Shown here: positions 11,722 through 25,600 of the stretch, piece by piece
Layout: every line of letters begins with the position of its first letter
Position numbering within the stretch: position 1 is the first letter of the stretch
Source of the DNA: Limnomonas spitsbergensis
Taxonomy: Eukaryota > Chlorophyta > Chlorophyceae > Chlamydomonadales
NCBI GenBank assembly: GCA_037349105.1
Contig: JAYJMM010000024.1
Location: 1,612,001-1,676,000 of the forward strand
Length of the DNA: 64,000 bases
Reading direction: 5' to 3'
Program-made: the position numbers and the translations under genes
Notes under the pieces: generated by a model
Told to the model about the DNA's origin: nothing
The model's input: only the letters and a program-made list of their open reading frames with translations
The model's database searches: none

Positions 11722-13559
11722 TTTATTAGCTATACACATTTGTGTACTGCTGAAACCACTCATCATGCATGCATGCCTCCATTTTAAGGTTGGGTGGGGT
11801 CGAGGAAATTGGCGGGGGGGTGCGGGTGTGTGGAGTGTTGAGGCCACTTATTTTGCATGTGTGCCTCCATGTTGGTTAGGGGGTAAAACACTATCCTCAG
11901 ACTTTTCCTGTCGTGCAAGTAACCAAATGGGGTGTGCTCCTTGCTCCCCGTGTGTTTAGCTCACACAGGGCTGCCCAAGGAGGATACTGTCACAGTATAT
12001 TGCTGTATACGTGACAGAACCGTTTAGGCCGCTGATTGCGACCGCGGAGCCTCCGCAGCTTCCCTGCGGAGTCTCCTGATCTGATCTAGAACCCAGAATC
12101 CCGCTTACGCAGCAGGATGTAGCAGATTCTACCGTTCTCTTAATTAGGGCTTGCCGGGTCCATGTATCCCGGCAATTGCCAAACTAGTTACTTCGTCCCT
12201 TTCAAAAGGACATACCTCTATTGTAACAAGCTCCGGCCGGCATCCGATGATGAGACCTTCGGTGTTCCTCTAAGTCAGTACCTTCTACAAGTCAAGACCA
12301 GATCAGCCTCCGCTGATAAAGCTGGAGATACAAGATTCCCCAGTCGAGGGACGAGACAACTGCAGAACAGAAGTACGCAGTCTACGTCACCGTCGCCTCA
12401 CCGCGTGTCACACGGTAAGTGCCCCTTTACATAGCCCCGCTGGATCGCGCCCAGACGGCCAGAAGGCCTGCGCTCCCTAGTCTCGATTGCTTGACATACC
12501 ACAATCAGTTTCACAGCTTAACTCGCTGAGCACTCGCAGCCAGTGTGTAGTCACTGAGTCTGCCCGTAGGCGTCCATCACTGTCGTGAGGAAAGAAGTCC
12601 GCCACGGACCTGAAGCGCACGGCGCGTGTCCTTTTGAAAGGGACGAAGTGGATCTAGCCTGATCAGCCTGATTTGCCAGTTCCTTCAGAAGGTGCTTGTG
12701 CTGTGAAATTTGATTTTTGCTTGTCAGCAGTCAGCCTTGGATAGTGCTTGAACTGCATCTTGCTGAGGAAATCTCCAAAGAGATTGCCAAGTTAAACCCC
12801 GTGAATCATTGTGCTTGGCAGCTCAGTGTTGGGTCCAGGAGAGGCTTGAAGATTTGGCTGTGGACTTATACACCAGATAAATTGCCTGTGTGCTTGAAGA
12901 TTGTGATTGAGGTGGATCCAATCCGCCAAGCATTGACAGAAGTAAACCCGAAGGATCAAGGATCCGAGTTTAAAATCTGGTGGTCCAAGGCTGTGTGCAG
13001 GACTACGAAGCTGAGCGGACAATACGCAAGAGGCTACAGCCACGTAAGGCGTGTGACTACAAGAGCTGCCCAACCAAAAGGTGGGAGGTGCTGAGGGCGA
13101 GGGAAAATCCCGCCAGATATGTGATTGTTTAGCAAGAAAAAGCAAGAAGGTGAGGCTTGTCCTACAATTTGCTGTACCTGTCTTCTGAACCTGACTTGCA
13201 GGCCTTCTAGCTTGTACTTCACCTACCGCAGCTGGTTTCAGTCTATGGCGGCTCAGGCCAGGGACCGCATGGAGTGTGCTTGCGTGCGCACGAACTAAAG
13301 GCTGCGCCTCGGCGCCGTCAGCACGGCTGACACTCGAGGACGGCGCAGCGGTCAGCAGCATGATGGCCGGTGATGCCAACGGTGTTGGGCAAGGGGAGAT
13401 GGCGAGCATGTGGAGGATGCGATGCATGTCCGCTTCCAGTGCCCTAGTGTGAAGGAGAGGCTTAGGGAGAGTGGTTGGTCAGGCCCCCGGAGGACGCCAC
13501 AAACTTTCAACAGTTGTGCCGGGGCATGCTTGAATGGGAGGCTCTGACTTGTGTTGAGG
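11722..13559. other. No recognisable gene; possible decayed LTR-like sequence
   Basis: A near-palindrome lies at 11987-12017 (CTGTCAC-A-GTATA ... TATACGTGACAG). Downstream sequence with TGTCACAG and GGTAAGTGCCCC is LTR- or intron-like in character. The ORF at 12717-13094 (125 residues) has no motif I recognise. Confidence 0.4.
12190..12649. repeat. 22-bp perfect inverted repeat, 460-bp span
   Basis: 12190-12211 (starts ACTTCGTCCCTTTC) and 12628-12649 are perfect reverse complements. Flanking bases do not extend the match and show no clear target duplication. It may be a foldback element or paired ends of a decayed element. Confidence 0.7.
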
Positions 13560-16310
13560 ACGTCGTACGCTTTGTTGAGGCCTAGTTTCGTTGCTTTTAT
13601 ATTCCTTCTTCGGGAATACGCTTGACAGGGACAAGGTTACTTCTGGCTGTCTTTTCCTTTAGGGGGGTATTTCTCCCCCCCTTGTGTTCTTCCCCTTCTT
13701 TAGTCTTTACCCCTTCCCTCGAGTTACTTTTCTTCCAACAGGACAGTTGGGCGCCCACGCGGCCGAGCCTTTTTGAGCAGGGCCCAGAGGTGTAATGTCA
13801 TTGACCTCTGGCCTCTGGGCCATGCTGAAATGAAGCACGGCCACGTCGGCAAGCAAAAATGCAGCTAGGAAAGTCAAGGGAGAAGGCTCAAGGAGAAAGA
13901 ATGGATAGCAAGTTCACCCATCAAACAACAAGAACACAAGGACCATGCAAACCGCATCCCTTGCCCCTGAAGAGACTAGCCTTTAAGTCAAGAGGTGTAT
14001 ACCATCTTGTAAGACCAGGGTGGAGGGACTTCAATAACTTTTTGTTTCCGGCCTTCTCTTTTGGTCTTTTTTGTTGTTTGCACCCTTTTTAGTGTATTCT
14101 CCATTCTGACCAGTGGGGCGCCTTCGCGGTCAAGCAGGGGTGGGATACGCTTGCTTTTCTTGACTTTTCTTTTCTTAGAGGCTTTGTTGAGGGCTAGTCT
14201 CTAGTGGAACTCGGGTGTTGGACATGGTCTTCTTTGCCTTCCCGGCCTCTCCTTTTGTTCCTTCCCCCCTCTCTTCCTTTTAGTTCCTCCTTTACTCCCT
14301 TCTGAACAGTTGGGCGCCCACGCGGCCCAGCTTTGAGCGGGCCCATAGGTGTAACGTTATTGACATGGCTTTTGCCGACGTGGCCGAGCTTTATTTCATC
14401 AGGGCCCAGAGATGTAACGTCAAGAACATGGGGAAAACAAACGTTGTGTTGGTCTTAGTTGGTGGAGCCCTAACCCAACTCAAGGTTGCACAGGCATCGA
14501 ATGCAAGTTCTTGGGCATCATTCAGCACGAAATCCGCAGCATGAGGAAGGCCATGTAGGCTAGAAAGGCGTCTTTTGGCTGTAGTCGGTCTACCGCATGG
14601 TTGCCAAGGTGTGTCCGAGGCATCATCTGCCTACACGCGTCCGGCTAGCGGCCACCTAAGCAGCTCATGGAGTCAACCACGGTGATGTGGCGTGGGCCAC
14701 CGGTCACCTACTGACCTTCGACCGCGGCAATATCTCCAGAGCAAGATGCAGTCCAGCTTCCTCCAACACCTGTGCCATGCGCATGGGCCATTATTTTCCC
14801 CCTTTTTCACCTTGTTGTCTTGACCCGCTTTTACTTTTATTCCCCTAATCAATTCGTCGGGCGCCACCACGGCCTAGCCTTTTTGAGCAGGGCCTAGAGG
14901 TGTAACGGCATTGACATGTGCCATGCAGTGGGGCTAAATACGTCCGCCGCTAGTTAGGGAATCATGAAGGAGCGAAGCTACATATCCAACCGTTACATCG
15001 ACATCGGAGGCTACACGTAATCCGCTCCTATAATGCAATAGCGCCGACAGCACAACATGACAGCCCGTTCATTGCCGCAACCATGGTGGCCAATATGCAG
15101 CTAGCCCTGGAACAAAGCACCGGAGGGCGCAACTAGTGCAGTGAAATGCTAGGTGCCTTCGAGGAGCTGCAGCGGGGAGATGCCGTTCCCATAGGACATC
15201 AGGCAGCGGCTGACCTTGGCTGCGACTCTGCACATTTAGCACCACCGACACTAGAGGATTGCACGACGATCAACAAGGTGACACACGCTACTATCAGCGA
15301 TGTTGGTCTAGGGGACATGGCGAGCACGTGGAGGACGCGCTCCATGCTGGCCTCGCTCCAATTCCCTTGCATGAAGGCGGCACTTAGGGAATGGAGGTGG
15401 GCTGGTCCTCCTACCGACGCTTCAGACTTTCAACAGCTGTACTGGGGCAGGCAAGGTGGGAGGCCCTGGCTTTTGTGGAAGATGTGGTCAAACTTGTTGA
15501 GGGCTAGTTTCTGGAGGGGCTGGGGATTCGGCCTTCCTGTTCTTTTGTTGTCTTGAGTGTGGAAACTCCTTTCCTTTCGTGTCTCTCGTGTCTTCTCTCT
15601 TGAGTTTCCAAGCAGACTTTTTGTTTGCCGACGTGGCTGAGCTTTATTTTTGAGGAGGGCACAAAGGTGTAGCGGCATAAACTCATGGGGGCAGCAATGG
15701 CGGCCGACCTGCACCTTGTGGTTCGACAGAACAACGGAGGGCGCATAACAAGTTTAGTGAGCTGATGGGGGCACTGGAGGAGTAGGAGCCGCTCCACGTT
15801 CAAGAGGAGCTACAACTAGCGAACGCAACCTACACTCTACATGCAGGCACAAGTCAATGACGTTACACCTCTGGGCCATGCTCAAAAAGGCACGGCCGCG
15901 TGGGCGCCTAACTAAAGAGTTGGGAGGAAAGAACCTACAGGCAGGCACACGTGGATGTGGTTGGCAGAGGAGACCCAGGTGACCCAAAACACCGAGCATA
16001 TGTCTGTGGTCAGCGCCCGACTACCGCGCTTGGTTTCACCCTACTGTGGGTGTCATACTAGGAGCCGCATCTGCAACAAGGCGGGAGCTTGTGTGCAGAC
16101 CAACTTATGGTTGCAGCTCGGTGTGGTTAACATGACTGACACCAGAGGTCAGCTTAGCAGTCAAGAACATGAGACACGCTGCTGCCAAGAATGTTGAGCC
16201 AACCGTGTTGAGCACGGGGAGAGCATGTGGAGGATGTGCTACATGTTTGCTTCGTGGCCGAGCTTCATTTTAGCATGGCCCAGAGGTTTTACGTCATTAA
16301 CATGTTTGCT
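13560..16310. repeat. Cluster of dispersed repeats with the GGCCGAGC...TGTAACGTCATTGAC tail
   Basis: At least eight copies or partial copies occur here: tails at 13741-13808, 14308-14370, 14372-14430, 14852-14920, 15614-15690 and 16245-16305 on the plus strand, and inverted copies at 13800-13855 and 15850-15925. The shared core is a GGGCGCCCACGCGGCCGAGC block, a T-rich spacer, GGGCCCAGAGGTGTAACGTC and ATTGACATG. Several copies are preceded by 'ttgttgagggctagt' and a 200-bp pyrimidine-rich body. TGTAA within the tail matches the green-algal polyadenylation signal. No ORF is conserved between copies. Confidence 0.75.
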
Positions 16311-16649
16311 CCGAGTGCCCTAGCGTCAAGGACCAGCTACGAGAAAGGGGTTGGACACGCTGAAAGAATCATTGTCATGCACCACCTTAAGCGCGCCAAT
16401 CTGTTGTAGCGTGCTATAACGGTCGTAGGCACCACTACGCCATCTGCTGCCTGCCGGTCGAGTGGGATAGTGCAAGGCATTTGATCGATAGCTATGTTCC
16501 CATCAATTGGCCGCAGGTGGTGGGCTTTCTCCCACTACCAAGGGATGATCGATAATGTACTGTATGCCTTAGGAGCTGGCCTACCAGATTGGCGTAGCTT
16601 GCACAGTTTTAGCGTGTGACACAACCACTTCTTGTACTAGAGCGCCCCA

Positions 16650-19600
16650 TCAATCCCTGTCCGCGTTATTTTTACGTCTGGCTGCCTCCAAGGCGCGGGC
16701 CCTCAGCTCCTTCAACTCCTCCTCCTCCTCATCGCTGTCCGCGCTCTTTTTGCGTCTTGCTGCCTCCAACGCACGGGCCCTCAGCTCCTTCAGCTCATCA
16801 TCGTCCTCACTGCTAGAACCCTGCAGCACCGTAACGCACCAAAATCTTTCAGGAATCAGGATTTCCCCGCACTTTTTACTTTCCGTTGAGATGGTTGCCT
16901 GCAAGGGACAGTGCGGCATTTGCCGAAGCTGGGTCATGAAATATAAACGGGGAAATACAGCTTTGGCACACACGGCCAGCCACTTCTGTCATGCCTGCAC
17001 TGCCATGGGCGTCAGCATGATCCCTGAACCCCAAACGGCAACATAAAAGTACCGGCATTCACCACAGGCATACCTCAGTTTCCTCGCTGGCATCATCAGA
17101 GTCATCGGGACTGTTGCGCCTGTTGTGGGTGGGCAGGGCATGGAGCACATATTAGACCGTACAGTAATGAGGGCAGGGGAAGGAGGATAGTCACACAGCA
17201 GATTCAGGACAATCAGGGATGTAGGGTAAGGCCTAGTGAGCGAGCCGTTACTGGATAGGCTGCTCTCTCCAGCCCTCGTCCCCTGTTATTGGGCCTGGTG
17301 CGTAATTCACAAGGCACTAAGGAACATTGCCTGAAGATTATTGGCTGCTCATTCCAACCCTTTATACGTTATATATATATATATATTTTTAGCCACTAAT
17401 GGTAAAACGTCACTTTCCCCCCCTCGCCTAAGCTTTCAACCCAACCAGCTTGTAAATCTAAGTTTTACCCTTGAGAGTCTTCCTCTGGCGATCGCGACTT
17501 GCTCTGTGCCACCTGCTTGCGTCGGCCAGCCGCAGGAGCAGCCTTTTCATTAGGCGATCGCGACCTGCTCCCTACCACCTGCTTGCGTCGACCATCAGCA
17601 GGAACAGCCTTTTCATCGGGTGATCTTGACCGGCTGCGTGACGCCTGCCTACGGTGGCCCCCAACAGCAGCCTTTCTCACAGGCGATCGCGACCTGCTGC
17701 GCGACGCCTGCCTGCGGTAGCCCCCAACAGCAGCCTTTCTCACAGGCGATCGCGACCTGCTGCGTGACGCCTGCTTGCGGTGGCCCCCAACAGCAGCCTT
17801 TTTCACAGGCGATCGTGACCTGCTGCCCAATGCCTGTTTGCGGCGGCCTCCGGCAGCCCGTGCCACAGGAGATCTCGACCGGCTGCGTGACACCTGCCTG
17901 CGGCGGCCCCCAACAGCAGCCTTTTTCACAGGCGATTGGGATCGACTTTGCGCTGCCTGCTTGCGGCGGCCAGCACCCGCAGCCACATCAATAGGGGACC
18001 TTGACCGGCGGCGGCCCCCATCAGCAGCCTTTTTCACAGGCGATCGTGACCTGCTGCCCGTTGCCTGTTTGCGGCGGCCTCTGGCAGCCCCTGCCTCTGG
18101 AGATCTGGACGGGCTGCGTGACACCTGCCTGCAAGCACCTGCAGCCACATGATCAGGGGACACGGACCTGCTGCGTGCCTCCAGTTTTTGGCGGCCTCCA
18201 GCAGCAGCAGAAGCAGCAGCAGCAGCAGGAACAGGACCAGCAGCCGCAGCAGGAGCAGGAACAGCCCCTTGGTCTGGCGAGGGGGATCTGCTGCTAGCCT
18301 TCTGCTTGCGACGTCCCCCCATAGCAGCCTTTTCGGGTGACGGCGAACGGCTGCGCGCTGCCTCCTTGCGGTGGCCAGCAGCAGCGGACCCGTCATCCGG
18401 CGACCGGCTCCGCGCTGCCTCTTTGCGGTTCCCAGCGGCATCAGCCCTGTCATCCGGCGACCGTGATTTGCTGTGCGCCCCTTGTTTGCGACGGCCACCA
18501 GCAGCAGCGGCCCCATCAAGGGACCTGGACCGGCTGCGAGCTGCCTGCTTTCGCATGCGGTCTCGCATACGGCCTGGGCTCCGGCTTCGACTGCAACATA
18601 GATGGAAATGAACACATTCATGTTACATGGTGGGGGAAACATCCAGGCATTTGTCTACCGTCAATTCATGTTGCTTTGTGGGGGAAACATTCAGGGCTAT
18701 GTCCAGTGATTCGAATTGACAGGTTGATCAGTAGATTGTTTGAGGGTGGCACCCAGCGGTTTGTTTTGAATTGAGAGATTGTATCCTGGACAATTGTGTA
18801 CATTGTTTGGGGGTCACACCCAGTGATTTGAGTAGAGAAGTTTGCTTTGCACCAAGGTTGTTTGGTGCATTGCTTGGTGGGTTGTTTAGGGGTGACATCC
18901 AGATAATTGTTTATTGAGCGATGCGTGTAGAGAAATTGTTCGGAAATGTTCGCACATGGTTTGGTCCCGCTTATATGGTAGATATTTGTTCGGTACCAGT
19001 ACCTTAAATAACATCCCTTCGAATCCTGACGCAAATCGATTTTCATTTTCACGATTCTGAGGGTTTGCTTGGCATCGCTTGGGTACTGAGCGCCGGCTCT
19101 CGCCTCTTGAACACCCTGCCCGAGGGAGTAATCCACCTAGGCATCAATGTTTCTTTGTAGTGACTCAGCTACTTGTCAGCTACACCCTTTCATGGCCAGC
19201 CTAGCTGCTGAGGTCACCTGTTGTGTCTGCCCCAGGTGAACAGCACAGATGCGACCTTGCTTGTTGGCTTGTTGGCATGTTGGCATTGCTTGGGTACTGA
19301 GCTCTCGTCTCTTGAACCAATCATCGTTTGAGACCGAGCCCCGGCACAAGTCGTACCCGGGACTGACTAAAACAACCCCTGATAATATGAAGCATAACAT
19401 ATTTATGTTCCTTGCCGCAGGACCACATCATAATTTGAAATGGAATACAACAGGATGGCATCATGGGTGATATTCCCTCCGGACCATGAAAACCTCGTTA
19501 GTCGTCTAACGCTGTCCCCTCTCCTGTATTGGGTGATATTAGGCTAAGCCCGCAAGTGCTGCCATACGATCAGTATCATATAAGTAAAGACTCTGTCACT

Positions 19601-22600
19601 AAAATTAGCCTTTTGTGGCATGAGCTCCCTGGTCTAGGCCTCAAGCCCGAACCAGCAATCTGCACCAAGCACGCCGGCAACGCATTGCCAGCAATGGAGA
19701 GCGCGCGGCTGTCAGGTTCAGCCTATACCCTTGACCCCGTCACCCGCACCTGGCGTGGCGCCGTCGCTTCACTGGCGGTGGACAGCAGGAGGCCACCAGC
19801 AAAAGCCTTTATCATAAACCCCATCACCTGCACCTGGCGTGGCGACAACATCTTCCTAGCGATAGTGAGCAGGGGTCCACCGGCCTAGGCCTTTATCCTC
19901 AACCACGCCATCACCCGCACCTAGCATGGCGCCGTCGCTTCACAGGCGACGGTGATCGACGTCTCTTTGCCGGTGATGGCGAGCGGGAGGCAGCTGGGGA
20001 CCCTGAGCGGTCCCTGTTTCCATCCCTGCCTCGCTCCTGTTTCCGCTCGCGACTGCGGTGGCTGTCGCGCCTGCTGCCCCCGTCCCGACGGCTCAGGTCC
20101 AGCGGGCGGCTGCGGTCGTCAGGCTTCCTGGGACTGAGCATAATGCAAGAACATGTTTGAACCAGTAACAATCAGGCTTCTGTCAATTTGGCAGTGCCAA
20201 ACACGTTTTGCAACATACATTGATCAGGCTAGAACACATTATTTTGACAGATTTTGGACAGGTTTCGTGCAAGCTTCGGAAGGCCTTCAACATAATTCCA
20301 CACTTCCTGCACAGGCTTTGGACTTGCTCGGTGGACAAGGCCCTCGGAAGGAGGCAAAGATGGGCCCCAGCTTCTACGAGAAGCTGTAACAACTAAAACG
20401 ACAAGTTCCAGGCTTTGCTGCTGGCTATCACAAGGGTGACACAGTCATGACCAACAGGCCACCACTAGTTTCAGGACAAACCGCGGTCTGCTTGGTTAAG
20501 TCTCAAGAACAAATTCGTTTCAAGGCCAACCGCCATCTGCTTGGCAAAGTCTCAAGCTCCAATTCTTGAGTGCGCTGACCTACACCCTCCTTCCTCACCC
20601 ACCCTTCATCCCTGCGCCTGTCCCGGTCAAGGTCCCTGTCCCTGCAACAACAGGGCACACGCAAATCATAAGGATCGGATTGATTCGGATCAACAAGTTA
20701 ACTTCAATTTCTAATTAAGTGTGGGAGGCCTGCTGTCTTGTCCCTGTTCCTGCAACAACATGGCACACTAAAGTCAGCAGGATGGATCAACACCTTCACT
20801 TCAATTTCAAATAAAGTGCGGGGGACCGACCGCTTTGCCCCTATCCCCGCGAAAACAGGGCACACGCAAATAAATCAAAAGCATATATCAACACATTCAC
20901 TTTGATTTCAAATAAAGTGTGGGGGACCGGCCGCCCTTTCTCTGTCCCTAGAAAAAGAGGGCACACGCAAATCTGATCTGGATCAAACGTGACCTTCCAA
21001 TTTCTTATTGGGAGTGGGGGACCTGCTGCATTCAACTTTGCAACCAGTGCTGTGCAACTGCGCCGTGCTTCAAAAAGACATTGTGCAAGTTATAACAGTC
21101 TTATGCTGGTATAAGTAGCTGAATTTGCCTTGAAATCACGGTGACTGAAACCCATCTACGTAATTCAGCCACCATAATAGGCACACCACTGTTTACAACT
21201 CACAGGCCCAGGCTGATCAAGGGGCGCACGCTAAACACTCAGTATCTCCTGGATGCCTGTTCATCACGAAGGAATAGTCGGGAGCAACCCTGTCTCAAGA
21301 CCCATTCCAATACACCCAGACCACAGCGCATTCCAAACCAGCTCCTTTCAGGCCGACCTGGTACCTCCAACAGCTGAACCCCAAACCTAAGTCCTCCACC
21401 TTCCTCCCTCCTACCCTGCCTTCCGCCACTCTATCTGCCACTCACCTATCCCGCCTCTCACTCATGTCCCGGTCCCAATGGCCTCCTCCGCTCAGTTCCG
21501 GCAGACCCGATACCTCCAACAGCTGACCCCCCTCCATCATACTCTTACCCTAATTGTCTCCTCTCTCCTCTGACCTCTCAACTGTCCTATCTATCTACTA
21601 TCTCCAGGGGCAACCCGATCCCATAGTCCCCCTCTGCTCTGTTGCGACCTGCACCTCCAACAGCTGAACCCTTTCCATCTTTCACACACCTATCCTTTCG
21701 ATCTCCTTTCTCCTGGGCATCCCGGTCCCAGCCTCCCCCTCTGCTCTGTTGAGACAGACCCCATACCTCCAACAGCTGAACCCTTTCCATCTTTCACACC
21801 TATCTCGCCCATTTTTCACACACCTATCCTGTCGATCTCCTATCTCCTGGGCATCCCGGTCCCAGTCTCCCCCTCCGCTTTGTTGAGACATACCCCATAC
21901 CTCCAATAGCTGAACCCTTTCCATCTTTCACACACCTCTCTCACCTATCTCTTTTCTCCTGGGCATCCCAGTCCCAGCATCCCCCTCTACTCCTTTACGA
22001 ATGATCCGATACCTCCAACAGCTGAACCCTCTCCATCCTTCACTCACCTATCCCGTCGATCTCCTTTCTCCTGGGCATCCCGGTCCCAGCGTCCCCCTCC
22101 GCTCCGCTCCGAATGACCCGGCACAGGCGGCGGCGGAGGCAGCTGCTGCGGTTTCATCTTCTCGGCAGCATCCTGTCTAGCCTTCTCCACTTGGGCCTGT
22201 GAGGCAAGGTTCAGGGTCAGGGATTCCATGTTGAGGGTGTTTTGCAACTTCTCGTCAGGCCGTCTCCACCTTAGCCTGTGGGACATGGTTGAGGGTTCAA
22301 GATTCCAGACAAAATACTGAGGGGTGGCAGCATTATGGCGCATCCTCTCCACCTGGGCCTGCGGTACATGGTTTCAATTCAGGGTTCAGGATTTCCAGCA
22401 AAAAATTGAAGGGGGCACCTTTCCCTGCTGCGCCTTTTCCACCAAGGTCATTGGGTCACAGGGGATGGTCAGGCGAGGGTGTATAACCTGGAGACAAGTG
22501 GCAAACCCTCCAGCCGTAGCCCAAGCTGCAGCACCAGCTTCTTGGCAGCTTCCTGCTGCGCCTTTTCCACGTAGGTCTGTGGGCCGCAGGGGATGGCCGG

Positions 22601-25600
22601 AAGGGGTGTTATAACCAGAGGACGAATGACAAACTCTCGACTGCAGCTATAGCCTTAGATGCGGGCTTAATCATCTCAGCAGCTTTCTGTTGCACCTTCC
22701 CCACCTAGGTCTGTCAGTCGCAGGGGATGGATAAGCAAGGATTTATGACCAGAATAAAAAATGAAAAATTCTCAACAGCAGAGCCATAGCCTTTCGGGTT
22801 TCAGGTTTAAACCCTGAAACCTGAACTCGAGGCGGCATTATCTCCTCAGCACCTTTCTGCTGCACCTTGCTGCTCCACCTGAGCCTATGGTTCAGGGTTC
22901 AAGGTTCAGGGTTGCGGGCTAAATGTTGAGGGCGGGGGGGGGGGGGCAGCTTTAAGGCTTCTTCCTCCACCTACTCCACTGCCTGTTCCCATAATTCAAA
23001 TCACCCCCACCTGTTTAGCCTGCCGCACGAGCTGCTGCTGCCCCTCCAGCTTTGCCTTAGCTGCGCCTCCAGTAGCGCATGGGGGATGTTCCCCTCCCTA
23101 AACAATCTGCTGTCCCACCAGGAATCACCTACTCCACGTGTTCCCATAATTCAAATTATCCTCACCTGTATGGCCTGCAGCTCGCGTTACTGCTGCCCCT
23201 CCAGCTTTGCCTTAGCTGCGCCTCCAGCATCGCCTGGGGGATGTGCCCTCCCTGAACAACGTGCTGACCCTCCAGCCATCGCTAACTCCTCTGCCTGTTC
23301 CCATAATTCAGATTCCCAACAGCCAGATCCCAAAAGCTAGATCCCAAAAGCCAGAACCCAACATTCAGATTCTTTAAGGCCAGATCCCCACCTGTATGGC
23401 CTGCTGCACATGCTGTTGCTACCCCTCCAGCTTTGCCTTAGCTGCGCCTCAAGCAGCGCCTGGGTGATGTGCCTTCCCTGACCAACCTGCTGTCCCTCCA
23501 GTCACCATCTACTCCACTGCCTGTTCCCATAACTCAGATTCCCAAAAGCCAGATCCCAAAAGCTAGATCCCAAAAGCTAGATCCCAAAAGCTAGATCACA
23601 AAAACCAGATTCCCAAAAGTCAGATCCCGAAAGTCAGATCCCGAAAACCAGATCCCCACCTGTATGGCTAGCTGCACGCGCTGCTGCGCCTCCAGCTTAG
23701 CCTTCTGCGCCTCCAGCAGAGCCTGGGGGATGTGGCTGGCAGTCTCGTTAGCGCTGGCCAGCAGGCTCCACAGCTCTTTCATAAATAGCGTCGTATTCTT
23801 CTCCAAAAAGGGAGTCAGGTTGACGTGCATGACCTTGCCGTCAAGCTGCGAAAAAGGCAGGCAAGGAGATCTTCAGCACACACTGCGGACACAGTAGCAA
23901 GCTGAGCAACTCCTTCGTAAATAGCGTCGTATTCTTCTCCAGAAAGGGGGTCAGGTTGACGTGCATGACCTTGCCATCCAACTGCGGGGTACAAGGTTGA
24001 GGTAGTTGAGGTATATGAGTTCAGGGTTGAGGGTTTATATTTGAGGGGCCAGGTTGACATGCATAACCTCGCCATCGAGCTGCAGGGTTTTGGGTTACGG
24101 GTTAGGGCGACTTCAAGACCTTGCCGTCTAGCAGCGGAAAATAATAAGGGTTTATGGTGACTGCATGACCTAAACGTGAATCTAAAGACATTGTTTAAGG
24201 TTGAAGGTTAAGGGTTTGGGGTGACATGCATGACCTTGCCACCGAGCTGTAGAAAATGTGTAGGGTTCAGGTTTTAGGGTTCAAGGTGACTGCATGACTT
24301 TGCCGTCAAGCTGCAGAAAAGGTTCAGCATCCTAAGTTTCGTGTGACTGAACCTTGTCGCCATGCTGCGGAAAAGGCAGGCAAGAAGTATTCAGCGCAAC
24401 CTTGAGACGCAGTTGCGAGGCTCCAGATGTGGTGGTCGCACCTCAGTGCCTCTAAATCATCAGCTGGTCCTTTGGTCTAGTAGCCCAATCTCTACACCAG
24501 AACAGAGGCAGTGCAACAGGTGTGGGGGGCCAAAGCTCCCGTAGGCGGGGGAGGGGGGTATAACAGGGGTTGTCGGCATCCAACATGATCCTCTCGGTTA
24601 AAGGTCGAGGGGAGCGGATCAATGGGCATCTGGGCCTTTGTATTGCATGTGCACCCACCCATTGGCCTTTTTTGAAAAGGATAGGTAATATATGAACAAA
24701 TGACGCAACAGGTGTGGGGGGCAAACAAAATCCAAAGGAGGGAGGGAGCGGCATAGCAGGGGGGGGGGGGGGGCCATCGGCATCCAAGATGATCCCCTCG
24801 GTGAAAGGTGCAGAGAATCGGATCAATAGACCTCCGGGGGCAATGGACTTCCAGGATCAATGGACCTCCAGAATCAGCGGCTGTCTAGGTTTTCAGGGTT
24901 CAAACCAGGGTCCTTGCCAGTCTCAGGGCAGTCGTCTACAGTTGCCTCATGTCTAGGGTGGAGATTTCTGATCACGGTATCTTGATCGCCTGAAGGTAGT
25001 TCTATGTGAGGCAGATGAAAACCTCATCGTTCTCCAGGTCGATCAGCAGCTGTATATTTTTTAGGGTTCAAACCAGGGCTCTTGCCAGTCTCGGGGCGGT
25101 TGTCTAGGGTTGTCTGGGGAGCAGAGTTACCATCATACCAGTGCAAATTTAAGTGGGTACCGGACCACCTTTCCTGGGCCGCCCCGCGGCCACCCCTGGG
25201 CCGATTCCCAACAAACCTGGACCGGCCTCTGGCAGGTGGACCTAGCAGCAGGGCTGGCCACAACAGGGGCCACCGTGTAGCTGAACTGTAGCTGATAGGG
25301 GTATACCACCCACTTGCTGGTGGTTCACTTTGTAAGAACACCTCACTAAACACTGCACCATACCTTGTCAGCCTCGAGGTAGTTGTATATGAGGCAGATG
25401 AGCACCTCCTCCTCCAGGCCACCCAGCAGCTGCGTCACACGTGCCGCAATCCACTCCTTCATTACCGCCCAATTGACCTTCTTGGGGTCGATCTTGGCAT
25501 CCAGCTCCTGAGCGCAGCAGCAGCAGCAGCAGCAGCAGCACCGGGAGCAGGAGCACATGAATAAGCACAGTTGCTTTGAATAGCAGTTGGGTTTGAATCG

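Noticed and set aside
14455..14520. tRNA gene (TTAGTTGGTGGAGC and ATCGAATGC look like A and B boxes)
   Set aside because: No acceptor stem or anticodon arm can be folded. At most a tRNA-derived remnant.
17499..18774. Plus-strand ORFs of 73-145 codons rich in Cys, Arg and Pro
   Set aside because: Antisense shadows of the SRRM1 RS-repeat exon on the minus strand.
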